From JBHIFE01 sp046760985 (lineage in GTDB: Bacteria > Chloroflexota > Dehalococcoidia > Dehalococcoidales > RBG-16-60-22): a stretch of DNA of 23,374 nt. The position numbers were made by a program, and so were the translations under genes. The stretch is from the NCBI GenBank assembly GCA_046760985.1, contig JBHIFE010000012.1, positions 1 to 23,374 of the forward strand. The letters run 5' to 3'. Below the pieces are notes generated by a model. The model saw only the letters and a program-made list of their open reading frames with translations, was not told the DNA's origin and made no database searches. Positions 15,764-23,290 of the stretch are shown here, one piece after another (positions within the stretch are counted from its first letter, which is position 1; each line of letters begins with the position of its first letter).

Positions 15764-16288
15764 CTATCTTGAGAGCTTAGAATAGATATTCCAGGCTTGC
15801 TCTATAGTTTCCTCACGGAGTTGCCAGGCTTGTTCCGCAGCCTCCTCCCGCTTTTTCCAAGCTGCCTCTATACTGGCTTCACAGGCTCTCTCGGCTTGCT
15901 CTTTTGCTTTCTTATAAGCTTTTTCAGCCCGTGCTATAGCATCGTCACGGTCTTTTAAGGCTTGCGCTATAGCCTCCTCACGGACTTTCAAGGCTTGCCT
16001 TATACTCTCATCACAAGCATTTTTGGCTTGCTGTTCTGCCCTCCTATAGGCTCTCGCTATTTGCTGTTCATTCACTCTATAAGCACTCGCCACTTGCCGC
16101 TGAGCTTCCATATAGGCAGCGTATGCTTTCTCAGCTTGCCCTAAAACTTCATCAAGTGGTCGCGCAACTGGCTCTTCAACTTCCTTGGCAGCTTCCTCAA
16201 CTTGTTCTTGAATCTCTTCAAGTGGCTGTACAGTTTCCTCTTCAGCTTCCTTACCGGCCTTCTTGGCTTGCTCCCTCGGCTCCGTCAT
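15764..16288 (-). CDS. Hendecad-repeat helical protein (174 aa)
   Basis: No enzyme family is recognised. After an acidic, proline-containing N-terminal region (1-51), residues 52-172 divide exactly into eleven 11-residue repeats without a single insertion, with patterns such as REEAIAQALKD. The composition is rich in A, E, K, Q and R, and the last repeats carry tryptophan (AAWKK, QAWQL, QAWNI). Such a pattern predicts one continuous alpha helix of about 180 angstroms, either a right-handed coiled coil or a lipid-surface helix. There is no signal peptide or membrane segment. The ATG (complement, 16286-16288) has AAGGAGGT six bases upstream, a strong ribosome site. It lies 59 bases after the larger repeat gene and is probably its operon partner. 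Confidence 0.82.
   Translation of the reverse strand: MTEPREQAKKAGKEAEEETVQPLEEIQEQVEEAAKEVEEPVARPLDEVLGQAEKAYAAYMEAQRQVASAYRVNEQQIARAYRRAEQQAKNACDESIRQALKVREEAIAQALKDRDDAIARAEKAYKKAKEQAERACEASIEAAWKKREEAAEQAWQLREETIEQAWNIYSKLSR
15773..16135 (-). repeat. Eleven tandem 33-base (11-residue) coding repeats
   Basis: Degenerate tandem units of 33 bases encode residues 52-172 of the 174 aa protein. The period shows at the protein level (A at similar positions, E/K/R between) and is preserved without phase shift across all eleven copies. Confidence 0.75.
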
Positions 16289-16347
16289 AGAATACCTCCT
16301 TGTACAAATTTTGGTGACACGCTAACTAATAGTCAACCCCCCACTTA

Positions 16348-18318
16348 CTATTCCTCGGTTGTCTCCGTATCTTCTACCTTAGTTTCCTCCTCAGCTTGTT
16401 TGGCTTTCTTTGCTTCATACATCTTGGCTAGAAACTCCAAACGCGCCTGAACTTTCCCTTTATCTTTAGCTTTTTCAGCCTCTCTTTTCTCTTTGAGACT
16501 AGCCTCCTCGATTCCAGCCAGCGGTTCCTCAAAGGCTCCTAGGGATGCCTCAGCCATCTCAACCTCCGGTTTACTTACTGCCTCAGCAGCCTTCTTTGCC
16601 TCACTTATCCCCTCAGCCCCACCTATCGCCTCCTCAAAAGCTCTTAATGATGCTTCAGCTGTCTCCCTAGCCACTCTTCCGGTTGCCTCAGCCCGGTTTA
16701 TCGCTTCCTCAAAGGCTCTCATCGATACCTTAGCCGCTTCCCTAGCCACCCTTGTTGATACTTCAGTAGCCTCTTTGGCAGCTCTTACTGTCGCCTCGGC
16801 AGCCTCCTTGGCAACTCTAGCTGATGCCTCAGTAGCCTCTTTAACCTCCTTACTTATTTGTTCAGCTCTATTTATCGCTTCCCTGGAAGCTTTGGTTGCC
16901 GTCTCAACCGCTTCCTGAGACGCTCTTATCGCTGCTTCAACAGCTTCTTTGGCAGCCCTGTCCGACGCTTCAGTAGTCTCCTTAGCTGTCTTACTTATTT
17001 CTTCAGCACGGTTCATCGCTTCCTGAGAAGCTTTCATCGCTGCCTCAACAGCTTCTTTAGCCGTCATGGCTGATGCCTCAGCCGCCTCCTTGGCTTCTTT
17101 ACTTGTCTCTTCAGCTCTACTTATCGCCTCCTGAGAGGCTCTGGTTGACGCTTCGGCTGCTTCCTTAGTTTCTTTACTTATTTCCTCGACTCGGCTTATT
17201 GCTTCCTGGGAGGCTTTGGTTGATGCCTCGGCTGCTTCTCTGGCTTCTTTACTTATCTCTTCAGCCCGACTTATTGCTTGCTCAAAGGCTCTGGCTAATG
17301 CCTCGGCTGCTTCCTTAGTTTCTCTACTTATTTGCTCGGCTCGGCTTATCGCTTCCTGGGAGGCTTTAGTTGACGCCTCGGCTGCTTCCTTAGCCTCCTT
17401 GCTTGTTTCTTCGGCTCTGGCTATCGCTTCCCGAGATGCCCTGATTGATGCCTCGGCAGCCGCTTTAATCTCCTTACTTATTTCTTCTACCCTGCCCTTT
17501 GTTTCCCGCGAGATTCCTAGTGAAGTCTCAGCTACTTCCTTAGCCTCCCTACTTATTGTTTCGGCTCTAAGTGCAACTTCCTGGGCAGCTCTTGCCGATG
17601 CATCAGCAGTCTCCTTAGTCGCTTTACTTGCCTTCTCAGCCCGGCTGGCTGCTTCTTTAGCTGTTCTGGCTGACGCCTCAGCTGCTTCTTTGGTTTCTTT
17701 ACTTATTTTCTCAGCCCGGCTGGCTACTTCTTTAGCTGTTCTGATTGATGCCTCAGCCGCTTCTTTAGCTGTTCTACCCGCTTCCTCAGCTTGGCTTAAC
17801 TCCTCCTTAGCTGCTTTCGCTGCCGCTTCAGCCACCCTCTTAGCCTCTGCACTTATTTCAGTAACCCGACTTAATCCTTCCTGTGATGCCATAAGCGCAG
17901 CCTCGGCTGCCTCCATAGCCTCCTTGCTTATTTCCTCAGCTCTGGCTATCGCCTCCTCAAAGGCTCTGGCTATTGCCTTAGCTGTTTCCTTGGGCACCTT
18001 GGCTGATTCCTCAGCTCGGCTTATCGCCTCCTGGGCAGTTCTGATTGACGCCTCGGCTGCCTCCTTAGCCTCCTTGCTTATTTCCTCAGCCTTATCTACT
18101 GCTTCCTGAGAAGCCCTCGCCGATGCTTCAGCCGCCTCCCTAGCTTGCTTGCTTATTCTCTCCGCCCGTTTTATTGCTTCTTGGGAGGCTTTGGCTGATG
18201 CCTCGGCTGCTTCCCTAGCTGCCCTGCTTAGCTCCTCAGCCTTGGCTACCGCTTTTTCAAAGGCACCAATATCATGTTCTGGATCGTTTAAGAGTTCTCG
18301 GGGTACTTCTCTAACCAT
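16348..18318 (-). CDS. Large helical repeat protein of 25-residue and 11-residue units
   Basis: The product is a long A/E/K/S/R-rich protein with no cysteine, signal peptide or membrane segment. From residue 27 it consists of units like AEEISKEAKEAAEASxR-x-A-QEAISR (25 residues). Fifteen such units are followed by units of 36, 47 and 58 residues, one more of 25, a degenerate unit, and a charged tail ending TETTEE. A single very long helix or coiled coil is predicted. Generic apolipoprotein-like or LEA-like database labels would reflect composition, not proven function. GTG at 18324 (658 aa) is possible, but AGAGG at 18327-18331 is only 2 bases from it and 8 from ATG 18318, so the ATG start (656 aa) is preferred. 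The gene diverges from the second tubulin-like gene. Confidence 0.82.
   Translation of the reverse strand: MVREVPRELLNDPEHDIGAFEKAVAKAEELSRAAREAAEASAKASQEAIKRAERISKQAREAAEASARASQEAVDKAEEISKEAKEAAEASIRTAQEAISRAEESAKVPKETAKAIARAFEEAIARAEEISKEAMEAAEAALMASQEGLSRVTEISAEAKRVAEAAAKAAKEELSQAEEAGRTAKEAAEASIRTAKEVASRAEKISKETKEAAEASARTAKEAASRAEKASKATKETADASARAAQEVALRAETISREAKEVAETSLGISRETKGRVEEISKEIKAAAEASIRASREAIARAEETSKEAKEAAEASTKASQEAISRAEQISRETKEAAEALARAFEQAISRAEEISKEAREAAEASTKASQEAISRVEEISKETKEAAEASTRASQEAISRAEETSKEAKEAAEASAMTAKEAVEAAMKASQEAMNRAEEISKTAKETTEASDRAAKEAVEAAIRASQEAVETATKASREAINRAEQISKEVKEATEASARVAKEAAEATVRAAKEATEVSTRVAREAAKVSMRAFEEAINRAEATGRVARETAEASLRAFEEAIGGAEGISEAKKAAEAVSKPEVEMAEASLGAFEEPLAGIEEASLKEKREAEKAKDKGKVQARLEFLAKMYEAKKAKQAEEETKVEDTETTEE
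16618..18240 (-). repeat. Tandem 75-base coding repeats with 33-base expansions
   Basis: Nineteen tandem units are visible at the protein level. The first fifteen (17116-18240) are 75 bases each. The next three (16693-17115) are 108, 141 and 174 bases, that is 75 plus one, two and three 33-base blocks. The nineteenth returns to 75. Nucleotide identity between units is partial, so this is an old array rather than a fresh slippage product. Confidence 0.8.
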
Positions 18319-18346
18319 CCTCACTGCCTCTTATGTTACCCATTCT

Positions 18347-18352
18347 AGTATA
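18347..18352 (-). promoter_or_regulatory. Candidate -10 element for the repeat-protein operon
   Basis: On the minus strand TATACT reads from 18352 to 18347, 28 bases before the ATG at 18318. No good -35 lies at 16-18 bases; TTGAAA is present but only 12 bases away. The site is weakly supported. Confidence 0.3.
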
Positions 18353-18439
18353 GGCTTCTAAGTTTTTCAATAGTCCTTTCTTATTTGTGGTAGCAGTTCA
18401 TCACCACCGGTCAGGCTATAGAACTACAACCCTGACTTC

Positions 18440-18471
18440 ATTACTATATTACTATAAACGTTATTACTATA
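18440..18471. repeat. Three copies of ATTACTATA upstream of the second tubulin-like gene
   Basis: The 9-mer ATTACTATA occurs at 18440-18448, 18448-18456 and 18463-18471, ending 15 bases before the -35 element. It could be a regulator site array or an AT-rich UP element. It lies in the divergent spacer, so it could act on both directions. Confidence 0.5.
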
Positions 18472-18486
18472 TAACCATTAAAAAGA

Positions 18487-18516
18487 TTGACATTGACTTA
18501 TAAGTATGCCTAAAAT
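18487..18516 (+). promoter_or_regulatory. Promoter of the second tubulin-like gene
   Basis: A perfect -35 TTGACA (18487-18492) and -10 TAAAAT (18511-18516) have an 18-base spacer, with ATAAG-n-ATGCCTAAAATA as in the first paralogue. The transcript would start near 18523, about 20 bases before the ATG. Confidence 0.7.
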
Positions 18517-18543
18517 AGTGAAACTTTAATACTGAGGTGAGAA

Positions 18544-19719
18544 ATGAAATTAGTAGTTGCCGGTTTTGGGCAGTGTGGTGGCAGGATTGCTGACGAATTT
18601 GCCCGCATGAATAAAAAAGCACGAGGTCAGCGTGGCATTGAGATAATTACTGGTGCCTTTGCCGTTAACACCGACGCTGCTGACCTGAGTGGACTAACCC
18701 ATATAAAACGTGGTTACCAGCACCGAATCCTCATCGGGGGTCGCAAGACTGGTGGTCACGGTGTGGGCAAGATAAATGAGCTAGGGGCTGAGATAGCCAG
18801 AGAGGATGCTGATAAGGTTGTAGATGCCATAAGAACAACAAAGCGATTCTTTGAGTCAGACGCCTTCTTACTTATTGCTGGCGCTGCTGGTGGCACCGGC
18901 TCTGGCTCAATAGCCATAATGACGCAACACATAAAGGAGCGCTACGCAGATAAGCCGGTATATAACCTAATTATTCTTCCCTTTGAGCATGAAGAAACCA
19001 CGGAGGATAGGACCATATATAACACAGCTACCTGCCTTAAGTCTTCTTACTCAGTAGCTGACGCCATATTTCTGGTTGATAATCAAAGGTTCGTTAGGAA
19101 AGATTCGTCCATCAGAAACAACTTAGCCAAAATTAATGAAATGATTGTTGACCCATTTTACAATTTGCTCTGCGCCGGTGAGGAGAAAAAAGCCAAGTAC
19201 ATCGCATCAAGGGTACTCGATGCTGGAGACATAATCCAGACTCTAGTCGGCTGGACAGTAATCGGCTATGGCAAATCAGGACTCCCGCTAATCAGGTTTC
19301 CCCGTGAACGGACACGTGACTTCCGGAAAAAGGGCAGCGAAACACTAAAGGGAATTCAAGCCATGGACGAAGCCATAAGTGAGCTATCACTCAAGTGTAA
19401 TCCCAGAGATTCAAAGAGAGCCTTATATCTCCTTTCAGCACCAGGTCAAGAAATGAATATGGACTTAATTAAGCAACTGGGGGATTATATGAGAGATATA
19501 GCTCCGGAGGCTTTAATAAGGAATGGTGATTACCCCAGAGAAAGGGGCTTACTTGATGTTACCGTGATTCTTTCTGAATTAAGCGATGTGGAAAAGGTGA
19601 GGAACTACTACGCTCAATCGACCAGCCTTATCCCTGAGTTTAAAAAGAGGCAGAAAGAAACCGAGGTCAAACTTAGAGCTATTGAAGATGCCTCAAAGGA
19701 TATACCTTCGTTATTGTGA
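18544..19719 (+). CDS. Tubulin/FtsZ-superfamily GTPase, paralogue 2
   Basis: Like the first copy it is 391 aa, and it aligns to it without gaps; by my count about 92 positions differ (roughly 76 percent identity). GFGQCGGRIADEF, IGGRKTGGHGVG, AGAAGGTGSGS, the two T7 aspartates in VLDAGDIIQT and the terminal KDIPSLL are all conserved. Differences concentrate just after the T7 region (about residues 246-272) and in the linker before the C-terminal peptide (about 348-384). These are probably partner or lateral-contact surfaces. The ATG at 18544 follows GAGGTGAG. Conservation of GTP-site residues in both copies argues that both are functional. They could form a heteropolymer or act at different times; neither is shown by sequence. 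Confidence 0.85.
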   Translation: MKLVVAGFGQCGGRIADEFARMNKKARGQRGIEIITGAFAVNTDAADLSGLTHIKRGYQHRILIGGRKTGGHGVGKINELGAEIAREDADKVVDAIRTTKRFFESDAFLLIAGAAGGTGSGSIAIMTQHIKERYADKPVYNLIILPFEHEETTEDRTIYNTATCLKSSYSVADAIFLVDNQRFVRKDSSIRNNLAKINEMIVDPFYNLLCAGEEKKAKYIASRVLDAGDIIQTLVGWTVIGYGKSGLPLIRFPRERTRDFRKKGSETLKGIQAMDEAISELSLKCNPRDSKRALYLLSAPGQEMNMDLIKQLGDYMRDIAPEALIRNGDYPRERGLLDVTVILSELSDVEKVRNYYAQSTSLIPEFKKRQKETEVKLRAIEDASKDIPSLL

Positions 19720-19895
19720 TTCGCCAATATAACTCTATCTTGTTACTCTTACCACTGAGGGGCCAATTATCACACAAGTTTAACATGTAAATGTGGTAAC
19801 TCAAATACCCTGTGCCCCCCTTTATTATGAGTACCTAAAATTCAGTGTCCATCTACATAAAGACTGTCTAGAAACGTGATAACATATAGGGTATA
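19720..19895 (+). promoter_or_regulatory. Intergenic region before dnaX
   Basis: An inverted repeat TTACCAC (19749-19755) / GTGGTAA (19793-19799) encloses AT-rich DNA. CCTAAAAT at 19834-19841 copies the -10 part of the tubulin promoters but has no -35 at 18 bases. TATAAT at 19892-19897 overlaps the first dnaX ATG and has a poor -35. No clear terminator for the tubulin gene is seen. Confidence 0.35.
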
Positions 19896-21449
19896 ATGGA
19901 GGAAATGACTTCTCAGGTCTTTTATCGTAGGTGGCGTCCCCAGACCTTAGCCGATGTAGTTGGTCAGGAACAGGTAACCCAGACGCTAAACAATGCCCTG
20001 AGTAGCGGTCATATATCTCACGCCTATCTTTTCTGTGGTCCTCGAGGTACCGGCAAGACCAGTACCGGACGTATTCTGGCTAAGGCGGTTAACTGTCTCA
20101 CCAATGGTAAGGGTGAACCATGTAACACTTGCGCTATATGCCAAGCAATAACCGAGGGCAGGGCTTTGGATGTCATTGAAGTTGATGCTGCCAGTAATCG
20201 TGGCATTGATGAAATCCGAGAGCTCCGAGAGAAGGTCAATTATGCTCCCAACCAAGCCCGTTATAAAGTCTATATTATAGATGAAGTCCATATGCTCACC
20301 AAAGAAGCTTCAAATGCCCTACTCAAGACACTAGAAGAACCACCACCACATATTATTTTTATCCTGGCGACTACCGAAGTCCATAAAGTTCTGCCCACCA
20401 TTCTGTCCCGGTGCCAGCGCTTTGATTTCCGACGCATCTCCCAGGCAGACGTAGTGACCAAACTAACCCGCATCTCTAGCGCCGAGGATATTCACATACA
20501 GCCAGAGGCACTTCGACTTATTGCTAGAGCTGCCACCGGCAGCTTGCGAGATGCCGAAAACCTGCTGGAACAACTAACTACTTATTATGGCTCTGAGATT
20601 GAGCTCCAGCAGGTTCAGACTGTTCTAGGTATCACTGGTGATTGGCGAGCCAAAGAACTGGTAAGGCACATTATTAATAATGATGTTTCTGCTGGAGTGG
20701 CTACCATAAACAGTGTCAATAGCGACGGACTGGATCTGCGTCAGTTCAATCGGGAACTGGTAGAATATCTCAGAGGACTGCTCCTAATAAAAACTGGCTC
20801 TGATGAAGCTATAGACCTTCCGGTTGAGGATGTAGCCGAATTGAAGGATTTGGCAGCTAAGGCTCCCCTACCTCAGATATTGAAGGCAGTTAAACTCTTC
20901 GGTCAGCTTGAACTTGGCTTTGATAACTATTCTACGCTACCTTTAGAACTAGCCCTGGTTGACTGTACCCTCCCCCCAACCGAGGAGGAACTTCCCAGTC
21001 AAGTTGAATATGAACCCCAGCAGCCTGCAGAGGTGGCTACTCCAGCCGAAGCTGAGCCAGGCGTAGCATCAGCACCAACACCAACAAAAGCAGAAACTAC
21101 CCCCACCACTCCACCAGAAACAAGTAGTGAAATCGAACAACTAAGACTAAACTGGAGACAATTTCTCAGGGAAGCACCAGCCAGTATCAGCCGCACCCCA
21201 GCAGCCGCTTTGCTCAGAAGTGCCAGACCCAAAGCTATTGAGAAAGACACTATAGTATTATCCTTTAAGTATCCACTTCATAAAGAGAACATGGAAAAGC
21301 CGGAAAATCAACAGATAGCCGAAAAAATTATCAGTAGCTTTCTGGGTCACTCCTGCCGGGTGCGCTGCATTTATGAGCCAGAAGATATTCATCTGGTAGA
21401 GGAAGCTCTAAGAATAGGCGCCCAGATTATTGATGCGGAGGAGAAATGA
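19896..21449 (+). CDS. dnaX: DNA polymerase III subunits gamma/tau
   Basis: DnaX is the motor of the clamp loader that places the beta clamp on primed DNA. QVFYRRWRPQTLADVVGQ begins the AAA+ module. Walker A is GPRGTGKTST with K54, and four zinc-ligand cysteines lie between about 66 and 84 (NC, PCNTCAIC). Walker B is IIDEVHML, and sensor-type ATTEVHKVLPTILSRC and GSLRDAENLLEQL follow. A Pro/Thr/Ala-rich linker spans about 368-412, followed by a C-terminal domain. At 517 aa it is a short tau-like form. ATG 19905 (MTSQVFYRRW) matches relatives better than ATG 19896, but GGAGG is only 2 bases before it, so the start is open by three codons. The stop overlaps ybaB in ATGA. Confidence 0.95.
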   Translation: MEEMTSQVFYRRWRPQTLADVVGQEQVTQTLNNALSSGHISHAYLFCGPRGTGKTSTGRILAKAVNCLTNGKGEPCNTCAICQAITEGRALDVIEVDAASNRGIDEIRELREKVNYAPNQARYKVYIIDEVHMLTKEASNALLKTLEEPPPHIIFILATTEVHKVLPTILSRCQRFDFRRISQADVVTKLTRISSAEDIHIQPEALRLIARAATGSLRDAENLLEQLTTYYGSEIELQQVQTVLGITGDWRAKELVRHIINNDVSAGVATINSVNSDGLDLRQFNRELVEYLRGLLLIKTGSDEAIDLPVEDVAELKDLAAKAPLPQILKAVKLFGQLELGFDNYSTLPLELALVDCTLPPTEEELPSQVEYEPQQPAEVATPAEAEPGVASAPTPTKAETTPTTPPETSSEIEQLRLNWRQFLREAPASISRTPAAALLRSARPKAIEKDTIVLSFKYPLHKENMEKPENQQIAEKIISSFLGHSCRVRCIYEPEDIHLVEEALRIGAQIIDAEEK

Positions 21450-21751
21450 ATAAATTTATCCTACAGCAAGCCCAGAAACTCCAATCAAAACTGGCTAAAG
21501 CTCAGGAAGAATTGAGCAATGTTACTGTGGAAGCCAGCTCGGGCGGAGGCGCAGTCAAAGTTACCATAAACGGTCAACAAAAAATACAGTCGGTAAAAAT
21601 ATCACCAGAAGTAATAAACCCTGATGATGTTGAGCTTCTGGAAGATTTAGTATTGACTGCAGTAGGCGAAGCTATTGCTAAATCTCAGGAAGTTGCCGCC
21701 AAGCACCTTGGGGGGCTGACCGGGGGTCTCAAAATCCCGGGGTTACCTTGA
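21446..21751 (+). CDS. ybaB: YbaB/EbfC nucleoid-associated DNA-binding protein
   Basis: This small dimeric DNA-binding protein (101 aa) is almost always encoded between dnaX and recR, as here. The N-terminal helix with QKLQSKLAKAQEEL is followed by TVEASSGGGAVKVTINGQQ and LVLTAVGEAIAKS, the typical pattern. The ATG overlaps the dnaX stop as ATGA, and GGAGG-type bases (GCGGAGGAG) precede it. The stop overlaps the recR start as TTGA. Proposed roles are nucleoid organisation or assistance in recombination; nothing more specific can be read here. Confidence 0.94.
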   Translation: MNKFILQQAQKLQSKLAKAQEELSNVTVEASSGGGAVKVTINGQQKIQSVKISPEVINPDDVELLEDLVLTAVGEAIAKSQEVAAKHLGGLTGGLKIPGLP

Positions 21752-22383
21752 AAGGTCAAGGAGAGCTAGTCTTGAACCAGAGTCTCATCCCCGCTGCCGA
21801 AGCTATCAATAAGCTCATTGAGGAGTTCAACAAGCTGCCTGGCATTGGACCAAAAAGTGCCCAGCGACTTACTTACTACCTCCTCCGCGCCCCCGATGAA
21901 CAAACCAAACTCCTAGCCGAAGCTATTCTATCATTAAAACAGAAAATTACTCTATGCTCCATTTGCTTCAATGTTACCGAGTCTGACCCCTGTCACATCT
22001 GCCGCAGTGACGTGCGCGACCGGGATAAAATCTGCGTGGTGGAACAGCCCCAAGACATTTTAGCTCTGGAACATACTGGTATCTATAAGGGGTTGTACCA
22101 CGTGCTCCATGGCGCCATTTCACCTACTGAGGGGGTGGGTGCCGATGACATAAGAATCAAAGAACTGCTAAATCGGTTGCAGAGCAGTTCAATAAGCGAG
22201 GTCATCTTAGCTACCAACCCCAACCTTGAGGGGGAACAAACCGCCATGTATCTCAGTCGTCTGATTTCACCCCTAGGTATCAAGGTTACCCGCCTTGCCC
22301 GGGGATTACCCTTTGGCACCGAACTGGAATATGCCGATGATGTTACCCTGACCCGAGCCATTGAGGGCAGGCAGGAGTTTTAA
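21748..22383 (+). CDS. recR: Recombination mediator protein RecR
   Basis: RecR works with RecO (and RecF) to load RecA at gaps. The N-terminal helix-hairpin-helix FNKLPGIGPKSAQRLTYYLL, a four-cysteine zinc site (CSIC at about residue 70, CHIC at about 82) and a Toprim region with VVEQPQDILALEHTG, HVLHGAISPTEGVG and ATNPNLEGEQTAMYL are all present. The length is 211 aa with the TTG start at 21748, which overlaps ybaB as TTGA. Relatives usually begin about 10-20 residues later, so an internal start is possible. recO follows after 92 bases. Confidence 0.96.
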   Translation: MKGQGELVLNQSLIPAAEAINKLIEEFNKLPGIGPKSAQRLTYYLLRAPDEQTKLLAEAILSLKQKITLCSICFNVTESDPCHICRSDVRDRDKICVVEQPQDILALEHTGIYKGLYHVLHGAISPTEGVGADDIRIKELLNRLQSSSISEVILATNPNLEGEQTAMYLSRLISPLGIKVTRLARGLPFGTELEYADDVTLTRAIEGRQEF

Positions 22384-22392
22384 CCCACGATT

Positions 22393-22473
22393 ATGGATGA
22401 GATAAAATACAAGCCAATCGGGGTCATCCGCTACCTGACCAGTATTCACCGAGACCTAGGAGTGGGTGAGTAA
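22393..22473 (+). pseudogene. 26-codon ORF resembling the N-terminus of a TrmO/TsaA-type protein
   Basis: An ATG at 22393 opens a 26-residue frame ending at TAA 22471-22473, two bases before recO. It begins MDEIKYKPIGVIRYLTSI, and the KPIGVIR element is the usual opening of TrmO-family tRNA methyltransferases. The remaining family motifs are absent, so this may be a gene remnant. It may instead be a short leader peptide that couples translation to recO, whose ribosome site lies within its end. No good ribosome site precedes it. Confidence 0.3.
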
Positions 22474-22475
22474 AA

Positions 22476-23264
22476 ATGCCCAAGACACGAACTTATCAGA
22501 CAGAAGCTATTATCATCAAGAAGACCAAGCTGGGCGAGGCAGATAGTATCCTTACTCTCTATACTCCGCACCTAGGCAAAATTCAGGGCTTCGCCAAGAG
22601 TCTCCGCAAACCCAAGAGCAAGCTCGCCGGACATCTAGAACTTCTCACCCACAGTCTGGTTTCACTAGTCCGGGGGCGGAATCTGGATACCATAATCGGC
22701 AGTCAAACCATAAATAGCTTCCTGCCGCTGAAGAGCGATTTGTGGCTTACCTCCTGTGCCCTCTATACCACTGAACTAGTTAATCAATTTACCGCTGAGC
22801 ATGTTGAGAACTATCCTCTGTTCCAGTTACTGGTGCAGACAATGGAGCAGCTCTGTCAGGTAGATGATAAGGAACTAACTTTGCGCTATTTTGAGTTGCA
22901 CCTGCTCAACGAAGTCGGCTACCGACCCCAACTCCAGCAGTGTGTCTCCTGCCACCTGCGGCTAAAACCCAACATCAACTCTTTTTGTCCCGGCACTGGT
23001 GGCATGCTGTGCCCCGATTGTAGTCCAAGCCAGGCTTTAACCTATCCCCTCTCGGTCAATGCGCAAAAAGTGCTACACCTACTGCAGAGCAGCGATTATA
23101 ATGCTGTCAGCCGACTAAGAATAGACCCAGAATTATCTCGCGAGTTAGAAGAGGTGATGAGCGCCTATCTTAAATACCTCCTGGAACGGGAGGTAAAATC
23201 AGCTGCCTGGCTGGATACTTTAAGAGAACAAATTAAGACAGCTAACCAAAGCGCTTTACTATAG
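22476..23264 (+). CDS. recO: DNA repair protein RecO
   Basis: RecO binds single-stranded DNA and RecR to help RecA displace SSB, and anneals strands. The OB-fold N-terminus shows TEAIIIKKTKLGEADSILTL and GKIQGFAKSLRKPKSKLAGHL. A helical domain follows, with the zinc site C-V-S-C near residue 154 and C-P-D-C near 180. At 262 aa it is normal in length. The ATG at 22476 follows GGTGA with good spacing. A clear terminator lies 27 bases beyond the stop, so it closes the dnaX-ybaB-recR-recO unit. Confidence 0.95.
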   Translation: MPKTRTYQTEAIIIKKTKLGEADSILTLYTPHLGKIQGFAKSLRKPKSKLAGHLELLTHSLVSLVRGRNLDTIIGSQTINSFLPLKSDLWLTSCALYTTELVNQFTAEHVENYPLFQLLVQTMEQLCQVDDKELTLRYFELHLLNEVGYRPQLQQCVSCHLRLKPNINSFCPGTGGMLCPDCSPSQALTYPLSVNAQKVLHLLQSSDYNAVSRLRIDPELSRELEEVMSAYLKYLLEREVKSAAWLDTLREQIKTANQSALL

Positions 23265-23283
23265 GCTAGAAATAAGCTATAAT
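23255..23283 (+). promoter_or_regulatory. Candidate promoter overlapping the end of recO
   Basis: TTTACT (23255-23260) and a perfect TATAAT (23278-23283) are 17 bases apart. The predicted start, about 23290, is immediately before the terminator hairpin, so a transcript would begin with that hairpin. It may drive the gene starting at 23341 under attenuation, or be fortuitous. Confidence 0.35.
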
Positions 23284-23290
23284 GATGTCT

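Noticed and set aside
15764..15775. Terminator between the convergent first GTPase and repeat genes
   Set aside because: No hairpin followed by a T-run is present on either strand in 15693-15763.
17216..18109. A 297-codon plus-strand ORF, and similar ones at 16493-16918 and 16202-16450
   Set aside because: They are antisense shadows of the repeat gene. Their translations are low-complexity A/S/L/I strings produced by the reverse complement of GCN/GAR-rich repeats, and they lack ribosome sites. The minus-strand frames have ribosome sites, charged helical repeats and intact reading over the whole region.
16618..18240. CRISPR-like array suggested by the periodic 75-base repeats
   Set aside because: There are no short identical repeats separated by unique spacers. 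The whole region is one open reading frame with degenerate coding repeats.
19896..21449. Programmed frameshift in dnaX producing a separate gamma form
   Set aside because: I found no slippery A-AAA-AAG-type site with a nearby stop and hairpin. The only A-run (near 21322) is close to the end of the gene.
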